64,000 nucleotides of DNA from Microcoleus sp. CAWBG506. Lineage in GTDB: Bacteria > Cyanobacteriota > Cyanobacteriia > Cyanobacteriales > Microcoleaceae. Shown in pieces: positions 25,886 through 35,625 of the stretch (positions are counted from its first letter, which is position 1; every line of letters starts with the position of its first letter). The stretch lies in the NCBI GenBank assembly GCA_020883125.1, contig JAHREW010000002.1, positions 230,746-294,745 on the forward strand, read 5' to 3'. Both the position numbers and the translations under genes were made by a program. Below the pieces are notes generated by a model. It saw only the letters and a program-made list of their open reading frames with translations. It searched no databases and had not been told where the DNA came from.

Positions 25886-28786
25886 ATGGAAGCATTACTC
25901 TTATTAATAGGATTTGGGGGCGGGTTGTTAGTATGTTGGGTAATTTTGAATGAGCGAAATAAGCGCAACTTGATGCGGATAGACAAATCCCAGCAGGCTA
26001 TGTCGCAGTTAGCCTCGGAGTTGGGGGTAAAAAATGCCGAAATCAGGGAAAAAATTCAGGAAGAAAATCAGATAAAATTTCAAATTTATGACTTGGAAAA
26101 TTCCTTAAACCAAAGGAATCAACAACAAGACTTGTTAAATACGCAAGTCTCGGAATTGGAAGAAATGTTGGCACTAATGACTGAAGATAGATCCCTGGTT
26201 GATGCTATGGTTTTAGACTTGCAATTTCAATTAGAAAGTGCTAGAGAAAATCAGTTATCGCTGTCGGAATTTGCCGAAGTTAAACATCAATTAGACATAG
26301 CCGAACAAGAGCGATCGCAACTGAAGTTACAAGTAGAGCAAACTCAAGCAGACTTGGAACCATTGTACCAAGAAATTGGATTGTTTCAGGCGAAAATAGC
26401 GGAAATAGAAGGTGAATTAGCAGCGGCTAATCAAGAAAAGTTGCAGCTACAGTACCAAGTGGCGGAAAGCAAAATCAAGTGCGATCGCGCTATGAAAGAA
26501 AAAGAAGACATTTTATTTGAGAAATCTAATTTGCAAGCTCAGCTTGATATTCTAGAACAAGAAAAATCGCTGTTCGTAAATCAGTTATCAGAAGTAGAAA
26601 ATCAGCTAGAAAATGCTCAGATTGAAAGAGAATTTTTAAATATTGAATTACAAAAGGCTAGCCAAAAGCAAACCGAAATTCAACCGCAATTATTAAATCT
26701 GGAAAAACAGTTGGAATCTCTGATTGAGGAACGGGAAGCTTTAAGTTATCAAGTTTTAGAATTAGAGCCTAAATTGGCAAATGTAACTCAAGAAAAAGCG
26801 CAACTAAACGATCGACTATCTGAATCGCAAATTAAGTTAGAATCAGATTATCAAGAACGCTCCCAAATGAAACGGGAACTATCGGAAGCTAAATCTAATC
26901 TAGAAGCAGCGAATCAGGAGAGAAGTGAATTAAAAGCTCTAATCGTGGCTGGGGAAAATCAGTCAAGGATGATTTTGCAAGAGCGAGAACAGTTGGTACT
27001 ACAATTAGCTGCTGTGGAGGATAAAATTAATCAAAATGAGCAAGATATATCGCAGTTTCAATCTCAGTGTTCGCAACTACAATCTGATTTACAAAAATCT
27101 CAACAAGAGCGATCGCAATATTACAGCCAAATTGCAGAAATGCAAAGTCAATTAGAAAGTGCGACACAACAGCAAGCTAACCTGACAGCTCAAGTATCCG
27201 AATTAGAGCATCAGTTAGCCACAGTCTCTGCAAGTCGCTCCCAATTACAGTCGGATTGGGAAACAGCACATCAAGAGCGATCGCAATATTACAGCCAAAT
27301 TGCCGAAATGCAAAGTCAATTAGAAAGTGCGACACAACAGCAAGCTAGCCTGACAGCTCAAGTATCCGAATTAGAGCAGAGTCGCTCCCAATTACAAGCT
27401 GATTGGGAAACAGCACATCAAGAGCGATCGCAATATTACAGCCAAATTCAGGAAATGCAAAGTCAATTAGAAAGTGCGACACAACAGCAAGCTAACCTGA
27501 CAGCTCAAGTATCCGAATTAGAGCAGAGTCGCTCCCAATTACAGTCGGATTGGGAAACAGCAAATCAAGAGCGATCGCAATATTACAGCCAAATTGCCGA
27601 AATGCAAAGTCAATTAGAAAGTGCGACACAACAGCAAGCTAACCTGACAGCTCAAGTATCCGAATTAGAGCAGAGTCGCTCCCAATTACAAGCTGATTGG
27701 GAAACAGCAAATCAAGAGCGATCGCAATATTACAGCCAAATTGCCGAAATGCAAAGTCAATTAGAAAGTGCGACACAACAGCAAGCTAACCTGACAGCTC
27801 AAGTATCCGAATTAGAGCAGAGTCGCTCCCAATTACAGTCGGATTGGGAAACAGCACATCAAGAGCGATCGCAATATTACAGCCAAATTGCCGAAATGCA
27901 AAGTCAATTAGAAAGTGCGACACAACAGCAAGCTAACCTGACAGCTCAAGTATCCGAATTAGAGCATCAGTTAGCAAATTTCGATCGCGAAAAATTGCAA
28001 CTAAGTACACAACTATCAGAAATCCAAGCACAATCCCTCACCGGCGATGGACAAATTCAAACACCCGCTGCTGAATCTGAGGAAATTGCACCATCAACTT
28101 CCGATGCTCAAATCTCCAATAGCCTAGAAATGGTTGTTTGTCAACAAGGCAAAGGCAATTATACTACAATTAGCGAAGCACTACAAAATGCAGCACCAAA
28201 TACTCGAATTTATGTGAATCCAGGCTTATATTTAGAAAGTCTTATTCTCGATAAATCTGTGGAAATTATCGGTAAAATAGAAGCGGGAAATGTTGTAGTT
28301 GAAAGTACCAATTCTAACTGCATAAAAATGCAAACAGTATCGGCCTTAGTGCGAGGTTTAACCCTAAATGGTACGGGAAAGTATTATGCGGTTGATATTC
28401 GTGAAGGAGAGTTAGTCATCGAAGATAGCGATATTACTTCTGCCGACTATTCTGTGGTGGGAATTTGCGGGCATAGTGCTGCTTCTGTAATGCGTCGCTG
28501 TCAAATTCATGACGGGATATGGAACGGAATTTTCATCTCTGATGCGGCCCAATTAACGGTGGAAGATAGTCATATTTTTGGCAACGGTACTGTAGGAATT
28601 GGTGTCGGATTGGGAGGGAAATTGATTGTACGTCGGTGTCGAATTACTGGTAATGGCTCTGATGCGATCGCACTTTATAGAGATGCTATTGCGAAGGTAG
28701 AAGATTGCGATTTGACAGGCAATTCTGGCGGTGCTTGGCGACTGGTAGATAATGGATATGTGGAAGGAAAAAATAATCAAGAATAA
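25886..28786 (+). CDS. Membrane-anchored coiled-coil protein with C-terminal beta-helix
   Basis: Residues 3-22 (ALLLLIGFGGGLLVCWVIL) form one membrane anchor. From about residue 30 to 720 the protein is a long coiled coil rich in Gln, Glu, Leu and Ser. Its second half is a tandem array of near-identical 49-residue units containing RSQYYSQIAEMQSQLESATQ and LTAQVSELEQSRSQLQ. The C-terminal 215 residues switch to a right-handed beta-helix of the NosD/pectate-lyase-like kind: YTTISEALQNAAPNTRIYVN, then repeating VED/IED-SxI-xGNG turns. No catalytic motif of a polysaccharide lyase is evident. A structural or surface-anchored scaffold is plausible; the function is unknown. A gene upstream of dprA on the opposite strand gives no functional hint. 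The reading frame is continuous despite the DNA repetition. Confidence 0.85.
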   Translation: MEALLLLIGFGGGLLVCWVILNERNKRNLMRIDKSQQAMSQLASELGVKNAEIREKIQEENQIKFQIYDLENSLNQRNQQQDLLNTQVSELEEMLALMTEDRSLVDAMVLDLQFQLESARENQLSLSEFAEVKHQLDIAEQERSQLKLQVEQTQADLEPLYQEIGLFQAKIAEIEGELAAANQEKLQLQYQVAESKIKCDRAMKEKEDILFEKSNLQAQLDILEQEKSLFVNQLSEVENQLENAQIEREFLNIELQKASQKQTEIQPQLLNLEKQLESLIEEREALSYQVLELEPKLANVTQEKAQLNDRLSESQIKLESDYQERSQMKRELSEAKSNLEAANQERSELKALIVAGENQSRMILQEREQLVLQLAAVEDKINQNEQDISQFQSQCSQLQSDLQKSQQERSQYYSQIAEMQSQLESATQQQANLTAQVSELEHQLATVSASRSQLQSDWETAHQERSQYYSQIAEMQSQLESATQQQASLTAQVSELEQSRSQLQADWETAHQERSQYYSQIQEMQSQLESATQQQANLTAQVSELEQSRSQLQSDWETANQERSQYYSQIAEMQSQLESATQQQANLTAQVSELEQSRSQLQADWETANQERSQYYSQIAEMQSQLESATQQQANLTAQVSELEQSRSQLQSDWETAHQERSQYYSQIAEMQSQLESATQQQANLTAQVSELEHQLANFDREKLQLSTQLSEIQAQSLTGDGQIQTPAAESEEIAPSTSDAQISNSLEMVVCQQGKGNYTTISEALQNAAPNTRIYVNPGLYLESLILDKSVEIIGKIEAGNVVVESTNSNCIKMQTVSALVRGLTLNGTGKYYAVDIREGELVIEDSDITSADYSVVGICGHSAASVMRRCQIHDGIWNGIFISDAAQLTVEDSHIFGNGTVGIGVGLGGKLIVRRCRITGNGSDAIALYRDAIAKVEDCDLTGNSGGAWRLVDNGYVEGKNNQE
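27107..27975 (+). repeat. In-frame 147-bp tandem repeats
   Basis: Six units begin with GAGCGATCGCAATATTACAG at 27107, 27275, 27422, 27569, 27716 and 27863. The first spacing is 168 bp and the others are exactly 147 bp. Sequence identity between units is nearly complete. Units encode 56 and 49 residues, both multiples of seven, which keeps the coiled-coil heptad register. Each unit carries a HIP1 GCGATCGC site. Confidence 0.92.
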
Positions 28787-28882
28787 ATATAGCAATCCTT
28801 GGAGGAGTCGTAAATTTTTTACCCCACCCCAGCCATCCCCTTACTCAGGGGAGGGAGTAATAAATTCAGAAATGATGCGATG

Positions 28883-30034
28883 TCAGCACCGCTGATATCG
28901 CATTCCCGGTAATTGCGAAACTAATCCTAATAATTCTAATTGCAAGAGTGCACTAGAAATTTTGCCGGTATCTAATCCTGCGGTTTCGACAATGCAATCA
29001 AAAGAAATCGGGCCAGATTCGATCGCACTTAACACCAAAGCTAATTCCCTATCCAATGGTGGCTCTTGCTTTTGTGGAGACGGATTGGCTGGAAATAGGG
29101 ACAATTGTTGCGCACAATCCAATTTGGGGATAGCTCCCAGCATTTCTAACAATCGTTCTTCGCTCAAAAGTCGATCGCTATTGGGCAGAATTGGATGAGC
29201 ACCTTTACTCAATAATTCCAAACATCCAAAGGAAAGTTCATCATCTAATCTTGCGGTCAAAACATAGACATCCCGGCAAAAATCATTAGCTTGATAAGCG
29301 GTAATTAAAGCACCAGATTGGCGCGGAGCTTCTATGACTATGGTAGCGCGACTTAAACCAGCAATTATCCTATTTCTCCGGGGAAAATTAGTTTTATTTG
29401 GTTGAGTACCAGCGGGATATTCACTAATTGCTAATCCCTGCTGCAAAATGCGATCGTACAACTTATCATTTTGTCTAGGATAAACGATATCGACTCCCGT
29501 GCCTAATATGGCAAAAGTCCGCCCTCCCGCACCCAAACAGCTTGTATGAGCTTCTGTATCGATTCCAGTCGCCAATCCCGACACCACAGTAAAACCGCTT
29601 TTAGCCAAAGCAACGCTAAATTTACGAGTCCACCGTCTACCATATTCCGAAGGAGAGCGAGTACCCACAATTGCTACTGTGGGCGTAATTCCTTGATTTT
29701 CTTTGGTATCAACTGTACCCCGATAATATAAGACTGCTGGCGGATTGGGAATTTCTAATAATAAACGAGGATAATCTGCATCGGCTGGTGTCCAAAAAAG
29801 GGGATTTGTGATGAGATGTTGTTCAATAAATTGTTCGGGATTAATCTTTTTTCGTTCTGCTACTACTTTTTCAAGAGTCTGTTTACCAAAGCCTTCAATT
29901 TGGCATAAATCTAGGGATTTGGCCGTCCAAGCTGTGGCTAAACTCTGAAAATGTTCCTGCAATCTTTGTAATAAAATCGGCCCGATACCGTTAATTTGAG
30001 ACCAAGCCAGCCAGTAAGTGCGTTCTTCTGTCAT
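28883..30034 (-). CDS. dprA: DprA/Smf DNA-processing protein
   Basis: DprA binds incoming single-stranded DNA during natural transformation and loads RecA. The 383-residue product has an N-terminal helix-hairpin-helix/SAM-like region (INGIGPILLQRLQEHF, IEGFGKQTLEKV), the Rossmann-like DprA core with VAIVGTRSPSEYGRRWT, VVSGLATGIDTEAH, GTGVDIVYPRQN, SEYPAGTQPNKTNFPRRNRI and EAPRQSGALITA, and a C-terminal winged-helix DML1-like part. All core motifs are intact. It implies the organism may be naturally competent, as several cyanobacteria are. It stands alone and converges with the coiled-coil gene. Confidence 0.95.
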   Translation of the reverse strand: MTEERTYWLAWSQINGIGPILLQRLQEHFQSLATAWTAKSLDLCQIEGFGKQTLEKVVAERKKINPEQFIEQHLITNPLFWTPADADYPRLLLEIPNPPAVLYYRGTVDTKENQGITPTVAIVGTRSPSEYGRRWTRKFSVALAKSGFTVVSGLATGIDTEAHTSCLGAGGRTFAILGTGVDIVYPRQNDKLYDRILQQGLAISEYPAGTQPNKTNFPRRNRIIAGLSRATIVIEAPRQSGALITAYQANDFCRDVYVLTARLDDELSFGCLELLSKGAHPILPNSDRLLSEERLLEMLGAIPKLDCAQQLSLFPANPSPQKQEPPLDRELALVLSAIESGPISFDCIVETAGLDTGKISSALLQLELLGLVSQLPGMRYQRC

Positions 30035-30070
30035 GAATTGCCCTCAATTACTGTTGATTGAATTAGTTAT

Positions 30071-30140
30071 GGACATCCCCCAAATTATTCTGGGCTTGGC
30101 ATCCTGCTGTTCCAAGACTGGCTTTTTAGGAGATGTCTAT
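30071..30140 (-). repeat. 70-bp inverted-repeat element, family C copy 2
   Basis: On the minus strand it reads ATAGACATCTCCTAAAAAG, then CCAGTCTTGGAACAG, and ends GGGGGATGTCC, matching the copy at 25747-25817. It lies immediately upstream of dprA. Confidence 0.6.
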
Positions 30141-30435
30141 TTTATCATTTTTTAACAATGAGTTTATTGATATTTTTGATACCCGACTTCCCAGAATTTG
30201 TTGGGTATCTGACTATAGGGTGATGGAACCGGGGCGATCGCCACCATCTATCCTTTCGGGAAATTGACAGAGTGGGAATTGTGGGCACTTTTCCTGATAA
30301 ATCACAGGCTGGGCGTATGTTGGAGATAGTAAGCCAAACTCTCCGGCCATCGCGATTTTGACTGCTGACAGTAGCATCGCGATCGCCCGATGAGCGATCG
30401 GCAAGCACTAACTCTTCTTAAGTAATTTCACGCTT
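30141..30435. other. Gap upstream of the TPR gene
   Basis: No gene is convincing. On the minus strand a 63-codon frame (30404-30213) begins with a weak signal-like stretch ending TYAQ, but it has no ribosome-binding site or recognisable family. The promoters of dprA (leftward) and the TPR gene (rightward) should lie in or near this gap. Confidence 0.4.
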
Positions 30436-32445
30436 ATGCGAGTATCAAATATAGCTTTTTTCACTCTGGCTGCCCTCGCATCCCAGAATTTAACTGCTAA
30501 TGCTAGCAAAACTCCCGCTCCACCTCCCGCTGCTCCTCAAACACCACAAAGCAGCAACTTTGTGGATGCCATAAATCATACCGTAGCCCGTGGGGCTCAT
30601 TCTATTAGCGCCCCAGAGACGATCGCCCACGAACAATTTTCTCCACGCATTGCTGTCAAATCCCAGACAGGTTTGCTCGTGGCGACAGCGCCACCCCAGT
30701 CATCTACCCCAGCCAAAACCAAGGAAAAAACTACATCTTCATCCGGTGATGAATTGACAAAATCTTTACAAGAAACTTGGCTAGCTAAATTGATAGAATC
30801 CGGTACTCAAACCATCCCCCAAGCTCGCGATGCTTTCGATTTTCTCTCTCCCCGCGCTGGTGGCAATATCGACTCTGAATATAGTTTTAATCATACTGTA
30901 ACTTTGCTCAATGTTTTGCTGATTCTGGGGACCATATTTCCCCCAGTTACCCTTGCTTTTTTTTGGATGATGCGACGGCTGGTAATCAGACAGTTGGTGG
31001 CTGATGCCAATAAAAGATTACAGGGAATTGGTGTATTAGAATCAGAATTAATCAATTCTAGTCAGTTAAATCAAAAATTGAGAGATGAATTAGAAGCACA
31101 AATGAGTGCCGCCAAACAATCCCTTGATTTTTTAAGTAAAGAAACTGAAGTTTCTAAATCTTCCGTAGAGCAAATAGAAACTCTAAAATCTCAATTTCTG
31201 ATGCACCTGCAAGTTTTGCTGACGGAAGTTTACGAAAAAAAATCTCAAATAGTTCAAGAAATTTCTCAACTCCCAGCCGTGGTAGCCCAGGAAGTTGTCA
31301 AAGTCCCACCAACACCACCCTCAAACAACTCCCCAGAGTCACAAGTAGCCTCGGTTTCTACTAATGACAATAATTTGATTGCTGATGATTATATCAAGCA
31401 AGGGGAAGGGCTTTATTTTCAAGGCAATTATGATGAAGCAGTAGTCTGCTTTGAAAAAGCTATTTTAACGGATAATAATTTAGATATGGCTTGGTATTGG
31501 CGCGGAAATGTGTTAATAAAATTGCAAAAATACGAAGAGGCGATCGCCTGTTATGACCAAGCCATATCTATTAAATCAAATAACTACCAAGCCTGGTATC
31601 ATAAAGCTAATTTGCTGGGAAAATTGCAAAAGTACGAAGAGGCGATCGTCTGTTACCAGCAAGCAAGTGCGATCGAACCCACAAATTATGCTCCCTGGCA
31701 CAATATCGCAGCTTTATTGGGGAAATTGCACCACTACCAAGAGGCGATCGCCAGTTACGATCGCGCCCTCGCCATCAAAGCAACCGACAGCGAAATTTGG
31801 CACAACCGAGCCGTGATGTTGGGCAAAATACAGCAGTACCAAGCAGCAGTCGATTCCTACGATCGAGCGATTGCCATCTATCCCAATAGATACGAAACCT
31901 GGTACAATCGAGGTAATGTGTTGTGGAAATTGCTGCGCTACAAAGATGCGATTAATTCCTACGATCGAGCCATCAGCATCGCCCCAGACAAATATGAAGT
32001 TTGGTACAATCGAGGTGCTGTCTTCGGAAACATACACCGCTATCTGGATGCGATCGCATCCTATGACAAAGCCATTGCGATTAAATCAAACGACTTTGAA
32101 ATTTGGCACAACCGAGGTACAGCTTTCGAGAAACTGTTGGATTACGCACCCGCCATCGCATCTTACGAAAAAGCGATCGAAATTAACCCTCAGTGTTATG
32201 AAGCTTGGTTTGGTAAAGGCGAAGCCTTAGCAAAATTGTACCGAAACCAAGAAGCGATCGCAGCCTATGAACAAGCGGTTGCGATTAAGCCAGATTCCTA
32301 CGACGCTTGGCATCACTTGGGGACAGTGTTGTCGCAATTAAAGCGCTATGAAGAAGCAATGACAGCCTACGATCGAGCCATTGCTATCGAGCCCGAAAAC
32401 GAGGAAGCAAGGCGCGATCGCCGCACTCTCATCTCAGAACTATAG
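30436..32445 (+). CDS. Membrane-bound TPR-repeat protein
   Basis: The 669-residue protein begins with a signal-like segment (IAFFTLAALASQNLTANA), a Pro/Ser-rich stretch, a membrane helix at about 152-178 (VTLLNVLLILGTIFPPVTLA), a coiled-coil segment at about 190-285, and ten consecutive 34-residue TPR units from about 316 to 660. The repeats have the consensus AWYNRGNxLxKLxRYxEAIASYDRAIAI, seen as blocks YETWYNRGNVLWKLLRYKDA and similar. TPR superhelices bind partner proteins; the partner is unknown. The tandem units are diverged at DNA level, so the array is old. A strong terminator follows at 32478-32510. The topology with TPRs on one side and a short N-terminal domain on the other suggests a membrane scaffold. 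Confidence 0.87.
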   Translation: MRVSNIAFFTLAALASQNLTANASKTPAPPPAAPQTPQSSNFVDAINHTVARGAHSISAPETIAHEQFSPRIAVKSQTGLLVATAPPQSSTPAKTKEKTTSSSGDELTKSLQETWLAKLIESGTQTIPQARDAFDFLSPRAGGNIDSEYSFNHTVTLLNVLLILGTIFPPVTLAFFWMMRRLVIRQLVADANKRLQGIGVLESELINSSQLNQKLRDELEAQMSAAKQSLDFLSKETEVSKSSVEQIETLKSQFLMHLQVLLTEVYEKKSQIVQEISQLPAVVAQEVVKVPPTPPSNNSPESQVASVSTNDNNLIADDYIKQGEGLYFQGNYDEAVVCFEKAILTDNNLDMAWYWRGNVLIKLQKYEEAIACYDQAISIKSNNYQAWYHKANLLGKLQKYEEAIVCYQQASAIEPTNYAPWHNIAALLGKLHHYQEAIASYDRALAIKATDSEIWHNRAVMLGKIQQYQAAVDSYDRAIAIYPNRYETWYNRGNVLWKLLRYKDAINSYDRAISIAPDKYEVWYNRGAVFGNIHRYLDAIASYDKAIAIKSNDFEIWHNRGTAFEKLLDYAPAIASYEKAIEINPQCYEAWFGKGEALAKLYRNQEAIAAYEQAVAIKPDSYDAWHHLGTVLSQLKRYEEAMTAYDRAIAIEPENEEARRDRRTLISEL

Positions 32446-32477
32446 CAGATGTTGAAGGCACAAAGAATAATACCAAT

Positions 32478-32510
32478 AGAACCCCGACTTTGTAAAGAAG
32501 TCGGGGTTCT
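32478..32510 (+). terminator. Perfect 13-bp hairpin after the TPR gene
   Basis: AGAACCCCGACTT and its exact complement AAGTCGGGGTTCT flank the loop TGTAAAG, 33 bp after the stop codon. No long T-tract follows, but the GC-rich stem fits a terminator; a dispersed palindrome is the alternative. Confidence 0.65.
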
Positions 32511-32532
32511 GCGTTTGATGTTTTGCTAGTTA

Positions 32533-32660
32533 TATAGCAACTGCCAAGGCGATTAGGGCAGATTTTGTAGGGGCGGGTTCACCGATATCTTTCATCGGTA
32601 TAGACAAATTCTCTAAACCCGCCCCCACCCCACGACTTAACCACCCTGGCGGTTGCTATA
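32533..32660 (+). repeat. 128-bp foldback MITE, family A copy 1
   Basis: The element starts TATAGCAACTGCCAAGG and ends CCTGGCGGTTGCTATA. Near-identical 128-bp copies are at 35626-35753 (inverted) and 42797-42924. The halves are complementary over much of the length (GGGGCGGGTT with AACCCGCCCC) around a central ACCGAT/ATCGGT hairpin. A TA target-site preference is suggested by the flanks. Confidence 0.88.
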
Positions 32661-33200
32661 CCAATTTTTTATGAGACTCAATAGAATCCGATCCCCCCCT
32701 GGTGGGAGGGGGGGGACAAGATTCCGAGCTTTCGTCCCCCTTCACCAATTACCAATTACCAATTACCAATTACCAATTCTCGATCTTACCTCATATTTAT
32801 GATAAATGCAGGATCTATTTTTTCAACAATCGTCCTGAAAATATCTCATTGTTTAGAAGCATAGAGGTGGACTATATAGACAATTATTTATTCCCAAATA
32901 TAGGTGGAATAACTATTGAGATTACTACCTAAGATTCCCAACAAATGGGAACTTTATCCGAGCAGCTTTCTTCTGAGATATTAACAGGGTAGGAAAACAG
33001 ATTTACCAGACGATCTACTAGCAAGCAAAGATTGCCTATAGCAATTATTTTGCCTAACGGATAAGTATAGTCAATCCTGACATAAATACCGGATTGTTGC
33101 ACAAATCATACGTCTATAAAAATAGTGCAAAAAATCCCTAAAAAAATTCTACAGGTGCTTCTACTAAAGGCAAAAAAAACTAATCTGTGGAATTAAAAAA
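32661..33200. other. Gap before the RTX/Calx-beta gene
   Basis: It holds an STRR run of about five ACCAATT heptamers (32741-32779) and otherwise AT-rich sequence without a convincing gene. It probably contains the promoter and leader of the gene at 33201. Confidence 0.5.
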
Positions 33201-35453
33201 ATGGCAAACATAACAGGAACTCTAGGCGCAGATCTCATACCTGGAACTTTACCAGACGGTCGCGTAATTAGCCTAGGCAGCTTGCTAGGCGACGATACAA
33301 TCAGTGGACTTGACGGTAATGATGCGATGGGTGCAGGCTCAGGAAACGACCTCGTATTCGGGGGTCCCGGCAATGATATTCTTAACGGCAACGAAGGCGA
33401 CGACCAAGTATACGGTGGCAAAGACGACGACCAAGTATACGGTGGCAAAGGCAACGACTTAGTAAGAGGCGACATCGGCCGCGACAGCGTGTTTGGTAAT
33501 GACGGCAACGACTCGATGTTCGGCGGTAAAGACAACGACTCGATGTTCGGTGGTAAAGGCAACGACTTGATTCTGGGCGACCTCGGCGACGACGTACTCT
33601 ACGGCGACCTTGGTTCTGATACCATGAGCGGTGGTGGTGGAAATGACCTGTTTGCGATCGGGCGAGTAGGCGACGGCAAACCCACAGCCACTACTGGCGG
33701 CCCCAGCGTCTCCGATGCCGACGTCATTACTGACTTTCAACTCTCCGGGAACGATGTCATCCAGTTATTTGGCGGACTGCAATTCAGCGATTTGCAATTC
33801 ATCGACGGCACCGGCTCCAACGGCATCAGCATCGGCAACACCCTCGTTCGCGATACCGGCACCGGCGAGTATTTAGTCAACCTCCAAGGTTTGACTGCTG
33901 CACAACTGAGCGCAAATCCGGGTTGGTTTCAATCATCCGGGTTGCCCACACCCACACCCACGCCCACACCAACCCCAACCCCGGCACCCACACCGACACC
34001 AGGAACAACACCTACAAGTGTCTTCAGCTTCAGCACAAATAATTACTCTACCCCTGAAGGCAGTCCCGCCACAGTCACAGTGATTCGCACCGGCAATACA
34101 TCTGCCCCCGGAAGCATCAGCTTTGGTACCGTTGATGGTTCCGCCCTATCTACCGGCTCGGCTACTGATTATACTGCCACCACAGGAACGCTCAATTTTG
34201 CGGCCGGGCAAACTAGCGCCACTTTCACTGTCCCCACTTTGACCGATGCTATTAGCGAAGGCTCAGAAACAGTCAATGTATTTCTCAACAACGGTAATGT
34301 AGGTACTCTGAATCCAGCCACGGTGACGATTTTTGATGGTGGAAGTGCCCCAGCTCCGACTCCGACTCCGATTACAACTCCAACGCCTGCAAGCGTCTTT
34401 CAATTCAGCCAAGGCAGTTACACGGTGAATGAAGGCGGTGCCGCTACTATTACAGTCACTCGCACTGGTGGTACTGGTGCAGCAACCATTAACTACGCCA
34501 CCACCGACGGTTCAGCTAGTTCTAGCGGCACTAGCCCTGACTACACCGTTGGGGCGGGTTCCCTCAACTTTGCGGCTGGGCAAAATAGCGCCAGTTTCAC
34601 TGTCACTGCTTTGACTGATGCGATTACTGAAGGCCCGGAAACTGTCAACTTAGTTCTCAGTGGCGGTACTGTCGGCAGCAATCCGTCTATCTTGACGATT
34701 AATGATGTGGCGCCAACTCCGACTCCAACTCCGACTCCAACCAGTCCCACTCCCACTCCGACAACGGCAACTACTGGGCCTAGTATCTTCTTCTTTAGTG
34801 CCGCTACTTACAGTGGTAACGAAGGTAGCACTGTGAACGTGACAATCAATCGCTCTGGGGATTTGACAAAGGCAGGAACCATTCTATTTAGCACTGCTGA
34901 CGGTTCGGCCACAGCTTCTGCCCCTGATTATGTCTCTGTCAGCAATGTGTCAGTTAACTTTGCTCCTGGTCAAGCTAGCGCTACAGTAGGTGTTCCCATC
35001 ATCAATGATACGGTGCCGGAATTGACTGAGACTGTGAACTTATTCCTCAGCGGTGGCTCTGTAGCTAGTCCGTCAGCAGCAGTCTTATCCATTCTCGACA
35101 GCAGTGGTGGGATCAGCAATGGATTCTTCTACGGTTCTGCTCCCGCCCCTGTGGCTGACAATAGTAGCGGAACGTTTACCATCAACCGGACGAGCGGTGT
35201 CGGTACGGGTTCCATCGACTTTTTGATAGCTGCACCTGGTGGTGGCCAACCCAACAATCTTACCGACTACTTTATCACCGGCTCTGGCGTACTCCCCAAC
35301 GCTAGCGGCGGTACCGTGAATTTTGCTAACGGACAAACTAGCGTCAGCTTGACAATTAACAACATTGCTGCTAAGACTGCTGGTACTGTCAACTTAGCTT
35401 TCGGCGCTGGCTCCATCGGTACTCCAGCCTCAACCTCAATTACTCTACTCTAA
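33201..35453 (+). CDS. RTX and Calx-beta repeat surface protein
   Basis: Residues 35-150 contain RTX-type nonapeptide repeats (GGKGNDL, GNDGNDSMFGG), which bind calcium once outside the cell and are a mark of type I secretion. The DVITDF block common after such repeats is at about 175. Pro-Thr linkers (PTPTPTPT at about 249-271 and two more) separate Calx-beta domains at about 273-385, 397-500 and 520-625, each with the NEG/EG, YTVGAGSLNFAAGQ and ITEGPETVNL motifs; a diverged fourth domain ends the protein. There is no N-terminal signal, consistent with type I export, and the N terminus here carries the RTX block rather than the C terminus. An adhesion or sheath role is plausible. Confidence 0.88.
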   Translation: MANITGTLGADLIPGTLPDGRVISLGSLLGDDTISGLDGNDAMGAGSGNDLVFGGPGNDILNGNEGDDQVYGGKDDDQVYGGKGNDLVRGDIGRDSVFGNDGNDSMFGGKDNDSMFGGKGNDLILGDLGDDVLYGDLGSDTMSGGGGNDLFAIGRVGDGKPTATTGGPSVSDADVITDFQLSGNDVIQLFGGLQFSDLQFIDGTGSNGISIGNTLVRDTGTGEYLVNLQGLTAAQLSANPGWFQSSGLPTPTPTPTPTPTPAPTPTPGTTPTSVFSFSTNNYSTPEGSPATVTVIRTGNTSAPGSISFGTVDGSALSTGSATDYTATTGTLNFAAGQTSATFTVPTLTDAISEGSETVNVFLNNGNVGTLNPATVTIFDGGSAPAPTPTPITTPTPASVFQFSQGSYTVNEGGAATITVTRTGGTGAATINYATTDGSASSSGTSPDYTVGAGSLNFAAGQNSASFTVTALTDAITEGPETVNLVLSGGTVGSNPSILTINDVAPTPTPTPTPTSPTPTPTTATTGPSIFFFSAATYSGNEGSTVNVTINRSGDLTKAGTILFSTADGSATASAPDYVSVSNVSVNFAPGQASATVGVPIINDTVPELTETVNLFLSGGSVASPSAAVLSILDSSGGISNGFFYGSAPAPVADNSSGTFTINRTSGVGTGSIDFLIAAPGGGQPNNLTDYFITGSGVLPNASGGTVNFANGQTSVSLTINNIAAKTAGTVNLAFGAGSIGTPASTSITLL

Positions 35454-35563
35454 GGTGATTTCCCTGGTGGATAATCCCCGTCTTGCGATCGCTAAAAGCT
35501 ATATTTTTAGCACTTGAAATTCTCTTGTTTTAGCGTAGGTGATTTACACCCTTTCAGAATATG

Positions 35564-35588
35564 CCACCCTCTTTAGGGTGGTTTTTTG
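35564..35588 (+). terminator. Rho-independent terminator
   Basis: CCACCCT-CTTT-AGGGTGG is followed directly by TTTTTTGTT, about 110 bp after the Calx-beta gene. Confidence 0.88.
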
Positions 35589-35625
35589 TTGTGTTGAAAT
35601 AATACTATTTATCAAAATCAAGTGA

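Noticed and set aside
27107..27975. Regular repeats that could be taken for a CRISPR array
   Set aside because: The 147-bp units lie in one continuous reading frame, have no unique spacers between them, and encode a coiled coil. The heptamer arrays elsewhere are also too short in unit length and have no spacers.
30145..30408. Small leftward frames (63 and 87 codons) upstream of the TPR gene
   Set aside because: One has a weak signal-like start, but two overlapping frames in the same stretch, no ribosome-binding site and no family make a gene unlikely.
32702..32932. 76-codon frame before the Calx-beta gene
   Set aside because: Its start is translated from a G-rich run and the ACCAATT heptamers, which points to repeat DNA, not a gene.
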